The position numbers were made by a program, and so were the translations under genes. The notes under the pieces are model-generated. The model did no database searches and was not told the DNA's origin. It worked only from the letters and a program-made list of their open reading frames with translations. From CAZKXX01 sp964556705 (GTDB lineage Bacteria; Acidobacteriota; Terriglobia; UBA7540): a DNA stretch of 54,895 nucleotides. Of this stretch, positions 16,567 to 23,058 are shown piece after piece. The DNA is taken from contig CAZKXX010000012.1 in assembly GCA_964556705.1 (NCBI GenBank), positions 1 to 54,895 on the forward strand. The letters run 5' to 3'. Within the stretch, counting starts at the first letter, position 1. The number at the start of each line of letters is the position of its first letter.

Positions 16567-16598
16567 CCGATTTTGCACCTTTTTCCTGCAAAAATCGG
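16567..16598. promoter_or_regulatory. Inverted repeat between divergent genes
   Basis: CCGATTTTGCA at 16567-16577 pairs with TGCAAAAATCGG at 16587-16598 (11 bp with one bulged base). It sits 75 bp before the radical SAM start and 112 bp before the flavoprotein start, so an operator shared by divergent promoters is likelier than a terminator. Confidence 0.45.
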
Positions 16599-16709
16599 TT
16601 TCGCGCGCTGACGTGGAAATCCTCCGCGGATTGAGCGGCTCAGCCTGCCTGTGCTAACGTGCCACAGGGCGACTTTCAAAGAGGCTGAAGACGAGAGCGG
16701 AGAGGGTCC

Positions 16710-18086
16710 ATGACCTGGACGTCGGAACTGACGGGTGAAGTTCAAGGGCAGGTTCTGACTGATGAGGGCTCGCGCGCGGCGGTCTCAACCGATTTTGGCC
16801 GTCTCGTCGTCCGCAAGCCGGAGGCGGTGGTCCGGCCGGCATACACTGAAGACGTGGCGCGCGTCGCCCGATTCGCCGCGCGGCATCGCCTGACGCTTTC
16901 CACCCGAGGCGGCGGGCATTCGCAGACCGGGCAGTCGCTTTCCAATCACATCGTCGTGGACATGACTTCACTTTCCGCGGTTCGCCGCGTGGACGAGAAA
17001 TCCGGCGTCGTGGTGTGTCAGGGCGGTCTGGCGTGGCGCTCGCTGGTCGAACAGCTTGCTCCGAAGGGTGTCTCGCCGCCGGTGCTCACCAACAACCTCG
17101 ACGTAACGGTCGGAGGAACACTTTCGACGGCGGGGCTGGGCGTGGCCTCGTGGCGCCACGGGACGCAGGCGGATAACTGCCTGGCGCTGGAAGTGGTGAC
17201 GGGCGCGGGGGAAATCGTCCGCTGCTCGCCGGAAGAAAACCGCGAACTCTTTGACGCCGTGCGCGCCGGCATGGGCCAGTTCGGAGTCATCACCGAGGCG
17301 ACGCTCCGAATCCGCCGGCACAAGCCGAAAACGCGAACGCTCTACCTGCTCTATGATGACCTCGCGGCCATCCTCGGCGACCTGAAGACCGTGATGACCG
17401 ACGAACGGTTCGATTATCTCGAGTCCTGGTGCGCGCCGCTCGCGCAGGGATTCAAAAACGCCGGCGGACAGCGACAGGCGTTCGCCGAATGGTTCTTCCC
17501 GCTGCATGCGACGGTGGAATTCGACGAAGCCGCGCCGGAGGCCGAGGAAAAGCTGAAAGGCTTGAAGTTTTACAAACACACGCACACCGAAGACGCGCCC
17601 ATTCACGACTTTTTCTCTCGCCTTGATGCCGTCTTCGCTCTCTGGAAGCGGGGCGGCTTCTGGGAATACACGCATCCCTGGATGGAATGTGTTCTCCCCT
17701 GGCAGACGACGCCGATGTACCTGAATCAACTGCTCGCCAACCTGCCGCCGCAGGTCGTGGTGGGCGGGCACATCCTGATGTGGCCGGCGCGCGGAACCGC
17801 ATCGACGGTGCCGCTGTTCATGCGGCCCGCGGGGGATTTCGTGATGGGCTTCGGCATTCTTCCGGCCATCCGAAAGGACCTGGTGGAAGAAGTCCTTCCC
17901 CGCCTGAATATGGCGAGCGCCGCCTCGATGATGATGGGCGGACGGCGCTATCTCTCCGGCTGGATTGCCTTCGACCCCACGCAGTGGAAAGCGCATTTTG
18001 GGGAAAAGTGGCCCGCCGTGGTCGCGCTCAAGAAAAAGTACGACCCGCAGGGCGTGCTCAATCCGGGATTTATCCGATACGAGTGA
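16710..18086 (+). CDS. FAD-linked oxidase, cytokinin-dehydrogenase-like
   Basis: 458 residues. PCMH-type FAD-binding domain with RGGGHSQTGQS, in which His70 is the position of covalent FAD attachment in plant cytokinin dehydrogenases, then DVTVGGTLSTAGLGVASWRHG and GMGQFGVITEATLRI. The C-terminal substrate domain contains HPWMECVLP and ends YDPQGVLNPGF, as in the FAD/cytokinin-binding family. No signal peptide. Plant and some bacterial enzymes cleave the side chain of adenine cytokinins; here the substrate is an inference from the fold, and another amine or alcohol substrate is possible. Confidence 0.8.
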   Translation: MTWTSELTGEVQGQVLTDEGSRAAVSTDFGRLVVRKPEAVVRPAYTEDVARVARFAARHRLTLSTRGGGHSQTGQSLSNHIVVDMTSLSAVRRVDEKSGVVVCQGGLAWRSLVEQLAPKGVSPPVLTNNLDVTVGGTLSTAGLGVASWRHGTQADNCLALEVVTGAGEIVRCSPEENRELFDAVRAGMGQFGVITEATLRIRRHKPKTRTLYLLYDDLAAILGDLKTVMTDERFDYLESWCAPLAQGFKNAGGQRQAFAEWFFPLHATVEFDEAAPEAEEKLKGLKFYKHTHTEDAPIHDFFSRLDAVFALWKRGGFWEYTHPWMECVLPWQTTPMYLNQLLANLPPQVVVGGHILMWPARGTASTVPLFMRPAGDFVMGFGILPAIRKDLVEEVLPRLNMASAASMMMGGRRYLSGWIAFDPTQWKAHFGEKWPAVVALKKKYDPQGVLNPGFIRYE

Positions 18087-18110
18087 GGCGGCGCGCGCTG
18101 TGGGCGCTCC

Positions 18111-18139
18111 TTGACAGCCGCCTGGCGCGATGGCAAGAT
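18111..18139 (+). promoter_or_regulatory. Possible tRNA-Leu promoter
   Basis: TTGACA at 18111-18116, 17-bp spacer, weak -10 CAAGAT at 18134-18139, 65 bp upstream of the tRNA. Confidence 0.4.
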
Positions 18140-18204
18140 GAAAAATTGCCGCGGACAGCGGATTTCACGCGGTGGCGGCCATCGCAGTCTTTCAGTTGTT
18201 TCGG

Positions 18205-18291
18205 GCCGAAGTGGCGGAACTGGCAGACGCGCTACATTCAGGGTGTAGTGCCCGTCAGGGCGTGGAGGTTCGAATCCTCTCTTCGGCACCA
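18205..18291 (+). tRNA. tRNA-Leu (anticodon CAG)
   Basis: The acceptor stem GCCGAAG pairs with CTTCGGC, followed by discriminator A and an encoded CCA. Anticodon stem CTACA/TGTAG encloses loop TTCAGGG with anticodon CAG. A long variable arm (TGCCCGTCAGGGCGT) marks a class II tRNA, and the T-loop GGTTCGAATCC is standard. 87 nt including CCA. No integrase or attachment repeat is seen beside it. Confidence 0.95.
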
Positions 18292-18367
18292 GCTCTTCAC
18301 AGTATCCTTTTCCGGAGCAGTGGATCGTGGGAGATCGTTGGCTGCTTCCCCGCCTGGTGAATCCGCC

Positions 18368-18970
18368 TCAGCGAATTTCGCTTCCGAGATCCGCATACAG
18401 TCCGGCGCTGGTGAGTTCGAGGGGCTCTCGAACGCCATCCAATTCACGGGCGATGCCTTCGAGCGCGGCGAAGGAAGGAACGGTCCACACGGCCAGCCCG
18501 CCGGGCTCGGGCCCCAGCCGCCCGATGCGGTCAATCAGCAGGTTCAGAGCGAAATCCGTGTGCTTGCGTGCCCGCTCAGCAAAGAAGGTCGCGACGGCCG
18601 AGCGCTCGGCGCAAGGGCGAAAGAATTCGGCGTAGTAAAGGCCGCCGCGAGCCCGCACCGGCTCGCGCAATGCTTCGTAGCAGCCGGCGAACTCGACGCG
18701 CGCCGCGCTCAAAAACGGCTGCTCGAACTTGTCCGCCTCGCCCGAACGGAAGGCCTTCTCCCACGCCTCGAAGCGCTCGAAACCCGCGCCGGGCGTGTGC
18801 CAGACGATGAAATATTCCGGCAGCGGGCCGAGCCGCCACGTCCGTCCCGCCTTCAAAATCAGCCGGTCTTCGCTGTATTCTGATTCCCACGCGAGCCCCT
18901 GCGCGACGCGGGCGTGGAAATCTTCCACGCTCACCTCCGGCCGTCGGCTGAAGTATTCGACGTAGATCAT
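18368..18970 (-). CDS. Hypothetical protein, two dimeric alpha/beta-barrel-like halves
   Basis: 200 residues in two similar halves, each opening with a strand of the form IYVEYFSRRPEVSVEDFH or LYYAEFFRPCAERSAVATFF and ending in a Gly/aromatic turn. This resembles NIPSNAP/EthD-type dimeric alpha/beta barrels, fused as a tandem duplication. AAGGAG four bases before the ATG fixes the start. It is the last gene of the six-gene operon, 29 bp after the methyltransferase. Function unknown; a small-molecule role in the same pathway is inferred from context only. Confidence 0.6.
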   Translation of the reverse strand: MIYVEYFSRRPEVSVEDFHARVAQGLAWESEYSEDRLILKAGRTWRLGPLPEYFIVWHTPGAGFERFEAWEKAFRSGEADKFEQPFLSAARVEFAGCYEALREPVRARGGLYYAEFFRPCAERSAVATFFAERARKHTDFALNLLIDRIGRLGPEPGGLAVWTVPSFAALEGIARELDGVREPLELTSAGLYADLGSEIR

Positions 18971-18999
18971 CGCGCTCCTTGCGATTCGGGCGTCGCGCC

Positions 19000-19956
19000 T
19001 CAGGCGCGCAGGTGATCGGACTCGAGGCCGCGGGCGAGCGCCCGGATGTAGGCGGCGTTGCATCCGCAGCAGCCGCCGAGATAGCGGATTCCTTCCGCGC
19101 GCGCCCGCTCCGCGAAGTCGAAGAACTCCTGGCGCGGCACCTGGAGGGTTTCCAGAGCGTCCGGAAACTGCGGCAGATGGGTGAAATAGGGTTTGTCGTC
19201 CGGTGTGCGGAAGGCGGCGGGCTGCGCGGCGATCTGAACGTCCACGGCCTCGCGCATCTCGAGGACCACGGCCAGCATCCGTGCCGGCTCCTGCTCGCAG
19301 TTGGCGCCCACAATCGCCGCGCCTTCCGCCGCCATGACGCGCGCGCACTCGCCGGGCGGATAGCCGTCCGCGCAGGCCTTCGTCGTGGGCCGGAAGCTCA
19401 TCGTGGCCATCAAGGGCAGGCCGGCCTCGCGCGCGCACTCCAGCGCGATGCGCATTTCCTGGAGCCAGAAAAAAGTCTCGAGAATCAGAAAATCCACGCC
19501 GGCGTCCGCCAGGATCCGAATCTGCTCGCGGAGCAGGTCGCGCACCTGGGACGCCGCCGAGGGGCCTTCCCGCTCGAACAGTTGCGTCCGCGCAACGCTC
19601 CCCGCAACCAGCGCGCCCTCTCCCGCCACCTCTCGCGCGATGCGGACCGCGGCGCGGTTGATGGCTTCGGTCTGTTCTCCGTAACCGGCCCGGGTCAGTT
19701 TCTCCCGTGTCGCGAAAAACGTCAGCGCCTGAAGGACCTGCGAGCCCGCGCGCAAGAACTCCTCGTGCAGGCCGCGCAACGCCTCGGGATGTTCCACAGC
19801 CACTTCGGGCGTGAACTGGCCGCTTCCCCGGCCGGTCCGCATCGCCGCCCGTCCGGACCCGCTCTCGACGTAGCCGCGCCTTTCCAGTTCGATCAGGTAT
19901 CCGCCGTCGCCGACCACCACGCCTTTTTTCAGCCGCTCGAGAATTCCCTCATGCAT
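19000..19956 (-). CDS. Homocysteine S-methyltransferase-family protein (BHMT-like)
   Basis: 318 residues, TIM-barrel methyltransferase of the betaine/S-methylmethionine-homocysteine methyltransferase family. The zinc ligands are the Cys of IVGANCE and the pair in LGGCCGC near the C-terminus. The N-terminal GDGGYLIELERRGYV replaces the usual LDGG(L/M)(A/G)T motif, and the barrel carries FLILETF. It is diverged from the two paralogues at 52849-54753. Family members use homocysteine as acceptor; the donor cannot be read from sequence. GGAG nine bases before the ATG. Sits between the ROK kinase (2 bp gap) and the barrel protein. Confidence 0.85.
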   Translation of the reverse strand: MHEGILERLKKGVVVGDGGYLIELERRGYVESGSGRAAMRTGRGSGQFTPEVAVEHPEALRGLHEEFLRAGSQVLQALTFFATREKLTRAGYGEQTEAINRAAVRIAREVAGEGALVAGSVARTQLFEREGPSAASQVRDLLREQIRILADAGVDFLILETFFWLQEMRIALECAREAGLPLMATMSFRPTTKACADGYPPGECARVMAAEGAAIVGANCEQEPARMLAVVLEMREAVDVQIAAQPAAFRTPDDKPYFTHLPQFPDALETLQVPRQEFFDFAERARAEGIRYLGGCCGCNAAYIRALARGLESDHLRA

Positions 19957-19958
19957 CT

Positions 19959-20936
19959 TCAGTTACTCCGCCCCTGAGACTTCTTCAATTTGCTTCTTTC
20001 CGGCTTCCTTCCGCCGCCCCGTTCCTTCCACACGCGGGTTGCGGCGCCGATGAAACCCGCGTCCGCGCCGAGCGCCGCGGGGAGAATCGGAAGGTTGCGG
20101 CTCGTATCAGGCCAGATGTGCCGCCGCGCCGAAGCCACCAGGCTCTCCCAGAAAAGCCCGCCCGCGAGCCCCAGTCCGCCGCCGACGATGAGCGCCTCCG
20201 GATCGAGAACATTGACCAGAGTTCCCAACCGGCTGCCCAGCGCGCGTCCGGCCGATTCCACGACTTCGCGCGCGAGGGCATCGCCCGCGGCCGCGGCCGC
20301 GATGACTTCTTCGCCGCGTGTCACTTTCGTTCCTGCGCGTTCGTTGTATCGCGCCACCAGCGCCGGACCGGAAGCAAACTCCTCCAGAACGAAATCGAAT
20401 TCCGCACCGCACTTCGCACAAACGGAAGTTTCCGAGCCCGTGGCGAGGACCAGCGCGTTCCCGCGCGCGCCCGCGTAAGGCTCGCCATCGATGGCCAGGG
20501 TGTACGAGATGCCCGTCCCCACGATGATGAAAGCGAAATTCCGAAACGGTTTGCCCGCGCCGAAGACCGCTTCGGCCAGAGCCGCGGCGCGGACGTCGGA
20601 TTCCACGACCGCGGGCGCGAGTTGGGCCAGCCGCTGGCGCACCGGAAGGCCGCGCCAAGCGATGGTCTGCGAACTGGTCACCTCTCCGGCGGGCGTCACG
20701 AGTTCGGCCACGCCCAGACCGATTCCGACAACCCTGGCCTTTCGTCGCGCTGCGCCTTCCAGCAACTCCCGCGCCAGCGCCAGCGCGCCCTCGAGCACCG
20801 CTTCCCCGCCGCGCGCGGGAGCCGTGGGCGTGGCCCGCCGGTCGAGCACGCGGCCGGAGGGAAACTCCACCAGCCCCGCGGCGATCTTCGTTCCGCCGAC
20901 GTCAATCCCGACAGCCAGCGCGCGCTGATTCCCCAA
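19959..20936 (-). CDS. ROK-family sugar kinase/regulator-like protein
   Basis: 325 residues, cytoplasmic. IDVGGTKIAAGLVE near residue 11 is the ATP phosphate-binding motif; LIVGGGLGLAGGLF is the second phosphate loop. The usual ROK zinc motif CxCGxxGCxE is broken: only CAKCG remains, without the second cysteine cluster. There is no N-terminal helix-turn-helix, so a kinase is likelier than a repressor. TTG start with GAGGAG nine bases upstream. The last 20 residues are Lys/Arg-rich. In the operon it probably phosphorylates a sugar or amino sugar handled by the neighbouring oxidoreductase and transporter. Confidence 0.85.
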   Translation of the reverse strand: MGNQRALAVGIDVGGTKIAAGLVEFPSGRVLDRRATPTAPARGGEAVLEGALALARELLEGAARRKARVVGIGLGVAELVTPAGEVTSSQTIAWRGLPVRQRLAQLAPAVVESDVRAAALAEAVFGAGKPFRNFAFIIVGTGISYTLAIDGEPYAGARGNALVLATGSETSVCAKCGAEFDFVLEEFASGPALVARYNERAGTKVTRGEEVIAAAAAGDALAREVVESAGRALGSRLGTLVNVLDPEALIVGGGLGLAGGLFWESLVASARRHIWPDTSRNLPILPAALGADAGFIGAATRVWKERGGGRKPERSKLKKSQGRSN

Positions 20937-20949
20937 GACGCCGAACTCC

Positions 20950-22062
20950 TCACGCCCTCCGGCGATCGTGAATTCGATCGTGGCGAACTTCCGCCCGCGC
21001 CGCGCCGCGGAAATCCGGCGGCGTGAAACGGCTCTTGATTTCCACGACCCGCCCGTCGCGTTCCGAAGCCTGCGCCGCCCGCATCACTTCCAGCACGTGG
21101 TAGGCGTGTTCGGGTGTGACCACCGGCCGCTCGTTCCGCTCGATGCATTCGACCAGATGCCGAAGCCCGTCGGCCCACGACCAGAAGCGGTCGGTCTCCT
21201 CGAACACCTGCCACGCGCCGGCGTCGTTCCGCCACAGTTCGTAGCCTTCCGGCGCCCAGTCGTCGCCGAGCATTTGAATCGTGCCCTCGGTTCCGTAAAG
21301 CTCCAGCGCGGGCGAGCGGTATTTCTGCATCGTGAATCCGCTGGTGACGACGGCGAAGCGCTCCTCGCCGAAGTCCACCAGGATTTGCGCGTTGTCCTCG
21401 GCTTCGACGCGCAGCGCCTTGCCGCGGACGATGCGTTCGGGAACCGCCGTGCCCGTCATTGCCATCACGCGTCGCGCCGGACCGAGGAGCGCCGTCAGGC
21501 TCGTCAGGTTGTACACAGCGAGGTCGAAGACGCATCCGCCGCCCGGCTGGTAGAACCACGGCGCCCAGTCGGGCCCGGACCAGCCGTAGCGCCCGCGCGC
21601 CAGGCAGACTTTGCCGATTTCGCCTTGGGCCACGCGCGTCGCGATGGCCTGAAACGTCGAGCTCAGGATCACAAACGGCGCGGCGACCAGAAGGCCGCGA
21701 CTCCGCTCGGCGAGTGCCACGAGTTCCGCGGCTTCCTCCAGCGTCGTCGCCAGAGGTTTTTCGACAAGCACATGCTTGGCCGCTTCGAGCGCCGCCCTCG
21801 CCACGCGCGCGTGCTCGCGCATTGAAGTCAGAACCAGCACCACGTCCACTTCCGGCGAAGCGGCAAGTTCGCGAAAATCTTCGGTGAAATTCCGAATGCC
21901 CCAGCGGTCGAGAAAGGCCTGGCAGCGCTCGCGCTTCGTGTGGCACGCTGCGACGACTTCGACGGGCCGCTTCGCCTGCCGCAGCTTTTCGACGAGCGGC
22001 AGATACGCTCCGTCGGCGACGTTCCCGCAACCGACGACGCCGATGCGGATTCGATCCGTCAT
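20950..22062 (-). CDS. Gfo/Idh/MocA-family NAD(P)-dependent oxidoreductase
   Basis: 370 residues. The N-terminal Rossmann fold begins IRIGVVGCGNVADGAYLP, and the family lysine lies in HVLVEKPLATT. The C-terminal dehydrogenase-like domain contains GGGCVFDLAVYNLTSLTALLG and ELYGTEGTIQML. Such enzymes oxidise or reduce hydroxyls of sugars, inositols and related polyols. Its ATG overlaps the stop of the EamA gene (ATGA at 22059-22062), showing translational coupling. Substrate unknown. Confidence 0.9.
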   Translation of the reverse strand: MTDRIRIGVVGCGNVADGAYLPLVEKLRQAKRPVEVVAACHTKRERCQAFLDRWGIRNFTEDFRELAASPEVDVVLVLTSMREHARVARAALEAAKHVLVEKPLATTLEEAAELVALAERSRGLLVAAPFVILSSTFQAIATRVAQGEIGKVCLARGRYGWSGPDWAPWFYQPGGGCVFDLAVYNLTSLTALLGPARRVMAMTGTAVPERIVRGKALRVEAEDNAQILVDFGEERFAVVTSGFTMQKYRSPALELYGTEGTIQMLGDDWAPEGYELWRNDAGAWQVFEETDRFWSWADGLRHLVECIERNERPVVTPEHAYHVLEVMRAAQASERDGRVVEIKSRFTPPDFRGAARAEVRHDRIHDRRRA

Positions 22063-22499
22063 GGCGCGGACTCCCGACCGTCTTCTGCTGAAAGCAGCAC
22101 CAGGGCGGCCACGCCGCAAGCCACGCCCATCCCCTGCGTAAATGTCAATGATTCGTCCAGGAGGAGCGGCGCGGCGAGCACCACGAGAATCGGGTAAAGC
22201 GCCGTGAGAGGCACAACGACGGAAGCTTTGCCGCCGCTGCGCATCGCCGCGAGAAACGTCCAGAACGCCAGCGCGTTCAGGAATCCCGCGGCGACCGCGG
22301 CAAGCACATTCCCCAGCGAGTAATGGAGCAGCTCCCGGCCCGGCCAGAGCAGCGGAGCCAGCAGCAAAAATCCCGCCACCAGCCACAGCAAACTCGAGCC
22401 GGCGGAAATGTAGTTCGTGGCCAGCTTGAGAAAAATGCCCGCCGCCCCCCAGACGACGAGGGCTAGAACGGCCAATCCCAGCCACGAGGTTCCGTCCAT
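22059..22499 (-). CDS. Half-size EamA transporter, second of pair
   Basis: 146 residues, about five hydrophobic helices, equal to one EamA repeat of the drug/metabolite transporter superfamily. Signatures are VVWGAAGIFLKLATNYISAG and the terminal PLLLDESLTFTQGMGVACG. Full-length EamA proteins have two such repeats; this and the adjacent gene (8 bp upstream) encode one each and presumably form a heterodimer in the cytoplasmic membrane. Coupled by ATGA to the oxidoreductase, so it likely moves that pathway's substrate. Confidence 0.82.
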   Translation of the reverse strand: MDGTSWLGLAVLALVVWGAAGIFLKLATNYISAGSSLLWLVAGFLLLAPLLWPGRELLHYSLGNVLAAVAAGFLNALAFWTFLAAMRSGGKASVVVPLTALYPILVVLAAPLLLDESLTFTQGMGVACGVAALVLLSAEDGRESAP

Positions 22500-22507
22500 C
22501 GCTTCCC

Positions 22508-22924
22508 TCACAGAGAAAACAGCACGATCGCTGCCGCCGCCAGAATCAGACCCGCTTTCTGGCGATGCGCGAGACGTTCCTTGAGCAGCAGAACGGCCAG
22601 CACGACGGTCACCATCGGATAGAGCCCTGTGGTGACGGTGATGACTCCCGTGGGACCTCCGCTGCGGAAGGCGGCAATCAACGCGACGATTCCCGCCGCC
22701 GAAAGGACGCCGCCGGCCAGCGCATGGAAGATTCCGCGCCAGTCTTTTTCCAACGATCCTGCCGTGCGGTAGAAAAGCGCGAGGCCGACCGGAAGCATGC
22801 CGAGCGTGGCCAGGAACTGCGTGGGCCCGGCGGGGATTTCGCGCGAGCCGAGCTTGAGCAGCAGCGCCCAGCCCGCCCAGGACACCACCGTCAGCAGCGA
22901 ATACCAGAACCAGGGCTTTCGCAT
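22508..22924 (-). CDS. Half-size EamA transporter, first of pair
   Basis: 138 residues with SLLTVVSWAGWALLLKLGSR, GLYPMVTVVLAVLLLKERL and a C-terminal hydrophobic helix, one EamA repeat. It is the promoter-proximal gene of the six-gene operon and diverges from rnr with 134 bp between the starts. The ATG at 22924 gives the short N-terminus typical of these half transporters. No clear Shine-Dalgarno. Confidence 0.82.
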   Translation of the reverse strand: MRKPWFWYSLLTVVSWAGWALLLKLGSREIPAGPTQFLATLGMLPVGLALFYRTAGSLEKDWRGIFHALAGGVLSAAGIVALIAAFRSGGPTGVITVTTGLYPMVTVVLAVLLLKERLAHRQKAGLILAAAAIVLFSL

Positions 22925-23058
22925 CGAGGACCAGACTGGCACCGTTCCACACCCCGCACGTGGCGTTGAGCGTCCCCGAGTATACAGACATGGGCCGCGC
23001 GCGCCAAATCCCATCTCGGCTGGCGGCACCAGCCGGTGGTACACTGGAATGTAAGCTG

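Noticed and set aside
14634..16634. A 666-codon open frame on the plus strand
   Set aside because: Antisense shadow of the radical SAM gene, which carries CGRRCNFC and a good ribosome site.
18205..18291. tRNA-Leu as an integration site of a genomic island
   Set aside because: No integrase, no direct repeat of the tRNA 3' end and no composition change in the flanking genes.
18176..18360. Short open frames across 18176-18360
   Set aside because: They overlap a complete tRNA-Leu gene.
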